This document shows positions 30,183-35,654 of a stretch of DNA of 35,654 bases, piece by piece. The stretch's first letter is position 1. Each line of letters starts with the position of its first letter. This DNA comes from Chloroflexota bacterium (GTDB taxonomy: Bacteria; Chloroflexota; Dehalococcoidia; JACQUD01), in assembly GCA_016210485.1 (NCBI GenBank), contig JACQUD010000015.1:1-35654 (forward strand), written 5' to 3'. Position numbers and translations under genes: made by a program. The notes under the pieces are model-generated. The model was given only the letters and a program-made list of their open reading frames with translations. It was not told where the DNA came from and did no database searches.

Positions 30183-31517
30183 TCATCGAATCAACACCGG
30201 CTGAGCTGGCTTTTGGGGGTGCCGGGCTAACAATATGAGAGTGACGCCTATGGCTGAGGGGATGGCATAGAAGGGGAAGATAGGGCGGTAAGTTTTGGTG
30301 AAGTCCCAGACAAAGCCAGTCAAAATGGGCCCCAGGGGGCCGTAAATGAAGGCTTGAGCAGGCATGGCCATGCTGCGTGCCTTCCCCTGACTAGACCGTC
30401 CGAAATAGCCGGCCCATAGAAACCCCTGGAGGGGAATATCGCCCCCCCTTCCGATCCCCAGGAAGACAGCAGCCAAGATGATCACAGCCAGGTTGGTTCC
30501 GGCCAGCGCTATCAGGGCCATGCCAGCACCGACGGAGAAAAAGCATATAGCCAAAGAATACCTTATCGGTGAGCGCTCCATGATGAAGCCCCAAGGCATT
30601 TTAACGGTCAGCGCAACGATGGATATGGTCATCATTATCACAGCTGCCTTCTCGCGGCTGAAGTTGATTTCGGGGTCCGTTAAATAGGGGATGAGGTGCT
30701 GTCCGATTACCATCATGCCCAGCAAGCCTAGAGGAGAGGCGAAAGCGACGAGCCAGAAGGTGGGGGCGCGCAGGATCTCCCTGCGGCTCCAGGTCACCTC
30801 AGGGTTTAATATGGTCTTTACTGTGTCATCTTGAGGGCGAGGGCTATCCCCATCGGGCAAGAGGCCCAAGTCCTCCGGCCGGCGTCGCATAAACAAAGCC
30901 GCAGGTATAACATTGAGCACTATGATCGCCAGACCCGTGACTATCCAAGCATGCCGCCAGTACAGGATTGATAGGAGGTAGGTGAGCAGGGGCGGCGCCA
31001 CTATGGCTCCCAAAGACTGGCCCATGACGGTAAAAGCCAAGACCCGCCCCCGCTTTTTAACGAACCAGTTGGGCACCACTAGCGTGGCCATCACGCCCCC
31101 CAAACCCACGGAGCCTAGAGGCATGACGATGCTCTTTATGACAGCGAAGTGCCACTCAGCTTGAACCAGGCTCAGGGCCATAGTTCCGAGCCCCAAAGCT
31201 AAGCCGCCTCCCATCATCACACCCCGAGCGCCGTGCCTGTCTATTATAGGCCACAGAACCATGGCGATGAGGCTGGAGATGGGTGTGTTTATCCACACTG
31301 CCGTAGAGAAAAAGCCCCGGCTCCACCCCAACTCCTCGGTCATGGGCTTGAGGAAGAAGGCCGGAGCGGAGTTGTTGAGGCTAGCCATGGAGAAGCTAGA
31401 TATGAAAAGGGCTCCTACAATGTACCAGCCATAATAGAAGCGCCCTTTAGCCAGCCGGGTAGCGATGGCCATGCCTTCCCTCCCAATGGCCCTGATGTTA
31501 GCAGGAAACCTGGGCAC
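30183..31517 (-). CDS. major facilitator superfamily (MFS) transporter
   Basis: About 12 TM pattern; YYGWYIVGALFISSFSMASLNNSAPAFFLKPMTEELGWSRGFFSTAVWI and central FWLVAFASPLG. Confidence 0.85.
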   Translation of the reverse strand: MPRFPANIRAIGREGMAIATRLAKGRFYYGWYIVGALFISSFSMASLNNSAPAFFLKPMTEELGWSRGFFSTAVWINTPISSLIAMVLWPIIDRHGARGVMMGGGLALGLGTMALSLVQAEWHFAVIKSIVMPLGSVGLGGVMATLVVPNWFVKKRGRVLAFTVMGQSLGAIVAPPLLTYLLSILYWRHAWIVTGLAIIVLNVIPAALFMRRRPEDLGLLPDGDSPRPQDDTVKTILNPEVTWSRREILRAPTFWLVAFASPLGLLGMMVIGQHLIPYLTDPEINFSREKAAVIMMTISIVALTVKMPWGFIMERSPIRYSLAICFFSVGAGMALIALAGTNLAVIILAAVFLGIGRGGDIPLQGFLWAGYFGRSSQGKARSMAMPAQAFIYGPLGPILTGFVWDFTKTYRPIFPFYAIPSAIGVTLILLARHPQKPAQPVLIR

Positions 31518-31556
31518 TGTCCAGAGAAGAGGAGAGGTTATTTGCTGTTGTGGTCA

Positions 31557-31593
31557 AATTAAAAAGGTCTGGGGAAGCTAACGCTTCCCCAGA
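31557..31593 (-). terminator. Rho-independent terminator after clpC
   Basis: Minus strand tctggggaagc-gtta-gcttccccaga-cctttttaattt, perfect 11-bp stem. Confidence 0.85.
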
Positions 31594-31617
31594 TAGTTTA
31601 AATTAGAAAGGGCCGAG

Positions 31618-34074
31618 TCAGGCCTTGGCCAGGGCGGCGGTGCGCACCACTATGTTTCCATTCTCGCAGTCCACCACCGCTGTGTCCCCGGGGTGGAACT
31701 GGCCCTGGAGCAGCCCTTCGGACAGATTGTCCTCCCCCAGGTCTTGGAGAGTGCGCCGCTGGGGGCGGGCACCGAAGATGGGGTCGAATCCTTTATCGCA
31801 CAGGAGCTCCTTAGCGGCAGGGGTGACTTCCAACCCCACTCCCTTCTCGATGAGGGGTTTGGCCACCTGGGAGAGCATGAGGTCCACAATCTGGCGGATA
31901 TGCTCCCGGCTCAGAGCATGGAAGACCACGATGCCATCGATGCGGTTGAGGAACTCGGGGCGGAAGGTCTTTTTGACCTCACCCAGCACCTTATCCTTCA
32001 TTTTCTCGTAGTCTATGCGGGACTTGGCGTCGCTGTGCTGAGTAGAGAAACCCAGGGTCGTATCGCGACGGATGAGCTCGGCCCCGATGTTAGAGGTCAT
32101 GACCAGGATGGTATTGCGGAAGTCTACCTTCCTCCCCTTGGCATCGGTGAGATGGCCGTCGTCAAAGATCTGGAGCAGGATGTTGAAGACATCGGGATGA
32201 GCCTTCTCGATCTCATCCAGCAGGATGCAGGTGTAGGACTTGCGACGCACGGACTCGGTGAGCTGGCCACCTTCATCGTATCCCACATAGCCTGGGGGTG
32301 CTCCTACCAGCCGAGCCACAGTGTGGCGCTCCATGAACTCGGACATGTCCAGCCGGATGAGGGCCTCCTCAGTGCCAAACATGAACTCGGACAAGGCCCG
32401 CACCAGCTCTGTTTTACCCACGCCGGTGGGCCCCAAGAAGATGAAACTCCCAATGGGTCGCCGGGGGTCTTTGAGGCCAGCCCGAGCCCTGCGCACCGCC
32501 TTGGCTATGGCGGTGATGGCCTCATCTTGGCCGATGATGCGCCGGTGTAGCGCCTCCTCCATTTGGAGGAGGCGGCTGGACTCCTCCAGCGTGAGGCTGA
32601 CCACGGGGATGCCGGTCCACATGCTGACAACCTCAGCGATGTCCTCGCTACGGACCTGGGGCTGTTCGCTCTCCTGGCTCTCATGCCACTCCTGCTGCAT
32701 CTTCTCGATCTTCTCAGCCAGCTTCAGCTCCCGCTCCCGGAGCTCGGCAGCGTAGTCATACTCTTGGGCAGCCAGAGTGTTCTCTTTCTCCCGGCGCAGC
32801 TTCTCCAGGGCCGTCGCAGCCTCCTTCAGGCTTACCGGTGGCGCCGACTTCCGAATACGCACCCGGGAGGCGGATTCATCCACCAGGTCTATGGCTTTGT
32901 CCGGCAGGAAGCGGTCCGGGATGTAGCGGGCAGACAGGTTGGCGGCCGTCACCAGGGCCTCGTCTGTTATGGTCAGCCGATGGTGAGTCTCATAGCGTTC
33001 CTTGATACCTCGGAGTATATCTACGGTCTGCTCTACTGTTGGCTCCTCTACCAGGACGGGCTGGAAGCGCCGCTCCAGGGCAGCATCCCTTTCCACATGC
33101 TTGCGAAATTCGTCCAGGGTGGTGGCGCCTATGCATTGAAGCTCTCCCCGGGCCAGGGGAGGCTTGAGGATGCTGGCAGCATCCACTGCGCCCTCGGCAG
33201 CCCCGGCCCCCACCAGGGTGTGGAGCTCATCGATGAAGAGCATGCAATTTCCTGAGGTTTTCAGCTCTTCCAGGACCTTCTTAAGTCTCTCCTCGAACTC
33301 GCCCCGATACTTGGTGCCCGCCACCAGAGCGCCTATATCCAGAGTGACCAGGCGTTTGCCCTGGATGGTCTCGGGGACGTCCCCCGAGGCGATGCGGTGG
33401 GCGATGGCCTCGGCGATGGCCGTCTTGCCCACTCCAGGCTCGCCAATGAGGACTGGGTTGTTCTTGGTGCGTCGGGACAGGATCTGGATGACCCTCTCTA
33501 TCTCTCGGTGTCGGCCTATGACAGGGTCTAGCTTCCCTGCTCGGGATAGGGCGGTGAGGTCCACTCCTAGCTGATCTAGGAGGGGAGTGCGGCTGGGGGT
33601 GCGGGGTGAGTTGGATTGAGGCAGGCTCTGAGAGAGGACACGGTGCACCTCCGAACGCACCTTCTCCAGGTTCACTCCTAGGCTCTCCAGAACCCCGGCG
33701 GCCACCCCCTCACCCTCCCGCAGTAGACCCAGCAGGAGGTGCTCCGTGCCGATATAGTGGTGGCCCAGGCGGCGAGCCTCGTCCACGGCCAACTCAATGG
33801 TCTTCTTGGCACGAGGGGTTAGGCCTATCTCCCCCGTGGGGGCGCGCTCCCCACGCCCGATGATGAACTCCACGGCAGAGCGCACCTTGTCCAGGTCCAC
33901 CCCCATGTTGCCCAGGACCCGGGCCGCTACTCCCTCACCCTCCCGTACTAATCCTAGGAGGATGTGTTCAGTGCCAATGTAGTTGTTATTGAGGCGCTGG
34001 GCTTCCTCCTGGGCCAGGCTCAGGACCTTCCTTGCTCGTTCGGTGAACTTCTCAAAGCGGCTAGCCAAGGCCAA
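31618..34074 (-). CDS. clpC: ATP-dependent Clp protease ATP-binding subunit ClpC
   Basis: Clp_N repeats ([33 protein letters not shown]), two AAA+ modules ([27 protein letters not shown]), UVR-like linker. Confidence 0.96.
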   Translation of the reverse strand: MALASRFEKFTERARKVLSLAQEEAQRLNNNYIGTEHILLGLVREGEGVAARVLGNMGVDLDKVRSAVEFIIGRGERAPTGEIGLTPRAKKTIELAVDEARRLGHHYIGTEHLLLGLLREGEGVAAGVLESLGVNLEKVRSEVHRVLSQSLPQSNSPRTPSRTPLLDQLGVDLTALSRAGKLDPVIGRHREIERVIQILSRRTKNNPVLIGEPGVGKTAIAEAIAHRIASGDVPETIQGKRLVTLDIGALVAGTKYRGEFEERLKKVLEELKTSGNCMLFIDELHTLVGAGAAEGAVDAASILKPPLARGELQCIGATTLDEFRKHVERDAALERRFQPVLVEEPTVEQTVDILRGIKERYETHHRLTITDEALVTAANLSARYIPDRFLPDKAIDLVDESASRVRIRKSAPPVSLKEAATALEKLRREKENTLAAQEYDYAAELRERELKLAEKIEKMQQEWHESQESEQPQVRSEDIAEVVSMWTGIPVVSLTLEESSRLLQMEEALHRRIIGQDEAITAIAKAVRRARAGLKDPRRPIGSFIFLGPTGVGKTELVRALSEFMFGTEEALIRLDMSEFMERHTVARLVGAPPGYVGYDEGGQLTESVRRKSYTCILLDEIEKAHPDVFNILLQIFDDGHLTDAKGRKVDFRNTILVMTSNIGAELIRRDTTLGFSTQHSDAKSRIDYEKMKDKVLGEVKKTFRPEFLNRIDGIVVFHALSREHIRQIVDLMLSQVAKPLIEKGVGLEVTPAAKELLCDKGFDPIFGARPQRRTLQDLGEDNLSEGLLQGQFHPGDTAVVDCENGNIVVRTAALAKA

Positions 34075-35221
34075 CCTCCTCAGAGGGGGGCGTCATTATC
34101 TCCTCGTCCAGGGCTTGTCCTGAGCCTGTCGAAGGGGCCTGTCTCAGGCTCAGCCCCAGGCGCTTCCGCTCCCTATTTATACTAACTATTTTCAGGGTGA
34201 GGAAATCCCCTTCTTTGACCACTTCCTTGGGGTGCTGCACTCGCTTGTCCGCCAGCTCAGAAATATGGATGAGACCCTCCACTATGTCATCCAGTCGGGC
34301 GAAGGCGCCGAAGGCGGTAACTCGGGTGATCACTCCGCGCACCAGTTGTCCTTCCTCATAGCGCTCTAGGAAGGTATCCCAGGGTTGTGTCTGGGCACGT
34401 CTCAGGCTTAGGGCTATCTTTTTAGCCTCGGTGTCCACCCGCATCACATAAACTTCTACCTCATCCCCCACCTTCACCACCTGATCGGGGGAGGCCACCC
34501 GGTCCCAGGAGAGTTCGGAGATGGGCACCAGGCCATCGGCTCCGCCCAGGTCCACGAAGGCGCCAAAGGGATGGAGGCTGGACACCCGACCTCGTCGAAC
34601 CTCCCCCTCTTTGACTTCAGCGATGAGCCGCTCCCGCCGCTGGGCGCGCATCTCTAGGGCCATCTCCCGCTCCGAGAGGATGAGGCGGTTTCGCCTCCGG
34701 TCCATCTCCAGGATCTTGAGCTGGAGGGTCTCTCCCATTCTAGCCTCCATCCCGGACTCTCCTGGCCGAGGTAGCATCTGGGACTGGGGGACGAAGCCCG
34801 AAGCGCCTCGGATATCCACCAGCAGGCCACCCCGGTTATAGTCCACCACTCTACTCTCCACCGCCTCCCCGGCCTCGAAGGCGCGCTGAAGTTGGTGCCA
34901 TGTCCTTTCCCCTATGGCTCGGTCCACGGAGAGGATGGGTTGGCCCTCAGCGTTCTCCCGCCCCAGGCTGTAGACCAGAATGCCATCCCCCACTTTTATC
35001 CGGGTCAGCTCCTCGGCGGCCAGAGTGTGCATCTCGGGGCTGGGGACGAAGCCCTCGGTCTTGGCGCCGATATCCACCAGGATACCATCCCGATCCACTC
35101 GGGCCACGGTTCCCTCCAGGATCTGCCCCCAGCGCAGGCTGGGCAAGGCTCTTTCCTCCGGGAGCCAGCCTATGGCACCCTCATTTTGCCTCAGCCCTCG
35201 CCGGGGTTCTATAGCTACCAT
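34061..35221 (-). CDS. S1 RNA-binding domain protein (ribosomal protein S1-like, four S1 modules)
   Basis: GQILEGTVARVDRDGILVDIGAKTEGFVP; GLLVDIRGASGFVPQSQM; RRGRVSSLHPFGAFVDLGGADGLVPISEL; VRGVITRVTAFGAFARLDDIVEGLIHISEL; overlaps clpC start by 14 nt. Confidence 0.92.
   Translation of the reverse strand: MVAIEPRRGLRQNEGAIGWLPEERALPSLRWGQILEGTVARVDRDGILVDIGAKTEGFVPSPEMHTLAAEELTRIKVGDGILVYSLGRENAEGQPILSVDRAIGERTWHQLQRAFEAGEAVESRVVDYNRGGLLVDIRGASGFVPQSQMLPRPGESGMEARMGETLQLKILEMDRRRNRLILSEREMALEMRAQRRERLIAEVKEGEVRRGRVSSLHPFGAFVDLGGADGLVPISELSWDRVASPDQVVKVGDEVEVYVMRVDTEAKKIALSLRRAQTQPWDTFLERYEEGQLVRGVITRVTAFGAFARLDDIVEGLIHISELADKRVQHPKEVVKEGDFLTLKIVSINRERKRLGLSLRQAPSTGSGQALDEEIMTPPSEEVGLG
34111..34137. 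repeat. dispersed palindromic repeat inserted in frame at the C-terminus of the S1 protein
   Basis: gggcttgtcctgagcctgtcgaagggg, read in the S1 frame as APSTGSGQAL. Confidence 0.7.
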
Positions 35222-35327
35222 TTGCCCCCGCCTAAGAAGTTAGTTAAGGGAATTATTCATTTATATTATATGCCAGATCCCAAGGAAGGTCAAAGCTCTT
35301 TAGACTTTAATGCTAGCACAAAGCGAG

Positions 35328-35365
35328 AAAAAAATAAAAGAGGGCTCGTTCTGGAGCCCTCTTTT
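35328..35365 (-). terminator. Rho-independent terminator downstream of 5S rRNA
   Basis: aaaagagggctc-gttctg-gagccctctttt with a minus-strand T tract. Confidence 0.85.
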
Positions 35366-35375
35366 GGTTGTAAAA

Positions 35376-35494
35376 TCCCGGCAGTGGCCTATTTTCCTCA
35401 AGGGGTTGCCCCCTCAGTATCGTTGGCGCTGAGGCGTTTCACTTCCGTGTTCGGGATGGGAACGGGTGGTGCCACCCCGCTCAAACCGCCGGGA
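35376..35494 (-). rRNA. rrf: 5S ribosomal RNA
   Basis: Reverse complement TCCCGGCGGTTTGAGCGGGGTGGCACCACCCGTTCCCATCCCGAACACGGAAGTGAAACGCCTCAGCGCC...; canonical 5S core CCCATCCCGAACACGGAAGT. Confidence 0.95.
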
Positions 35495-35520
35495 AAAAAT
35501 TCCTGATATTACTACGAAAA

Positions 35521-35620
35521 TGTCACTCCCGAGCCTTTCCTTCTGAAGGGCGAAGAATCTAACCTTTGCCGGGACCCTTCGCGGAGTTTATCCTGAGGAA
35601 CGAAGGGCTCCAAGGTGACA
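35521..35620. repeat. candidate dispersed repeat unit upstream of 5S rRNA
   Basis: Bounded by tgtcac ... gtgaca inverted ends, with internal gaagggcgaagaatct and cccttcgcggagtttatcctgaggaacgaaggg. Confidence 0.5.
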
Positions 35621-35654
35621 CAGAAGCTGTTCTGAGCAGGATTTAATGTAGGCC

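Noticed and set aside
31693-32550. 285-aa plus-strand ORF and similar ORFs over 31625-33574
   Set aside because: Antisense to clpC, whose AAA+ motifs are unambiguous.
34061-34074. 14-nt overlap of the S1 protein stop and clpC start as possible frameshift
   Set aside because: Ordinary operon-type overlap; both proteins look complete.

Overview
The window looks like a mostly chromosomal, housekeeping-dense segment of a high-GC bacterium. Gene content and the dispersed-repeat style suggest Chloroflexota/Dehalococcoidia-like, but this is inference only. Recognisable genes: def, cca, secD-secF, a CDF metal transporter, a DedA-like protein, rpoD-dnaG, an NAD-salvage pair (nicotinamidase plus nicotinate phosphoribosyltransferase), a tandem VOC protein, a PdxH-like oxidase, a TPR protein upstream of gyrA, hsp20-lon, glgC, thpR, an amidohydrolase, an NDUFA9-like epimerase, radA, an MFS transporter, and clpC plus an S1-domain protein. 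There are five tRNA-like loci (one cut by the window edge, one with a decayed T-arm) and a 5S rRNA with its terminator. No CRISPR array, complete mobile element or recognisable defence system was seen. The items most worth a second look are: (1) a roughly 0.93 kb islet between an intact tRNA-Gly and a perfect 28-bp copy of its 3' end, carrying a collagen-like lipoprotein; (2) a compact transcription unit with promoter, structured leader, strong SD, a 21-aa Lys/Ala-rich ORF and a terminator; (3) an apparent internal duplication in the extracytoplasmic domain of SecF; (4) dispersed palindromic repeats, one inserted in frame in the S1 protein; (5) a tRNA-Val(CAC) with a non-pairing T-arm. All calls come from reading the sequence; no searches were run.
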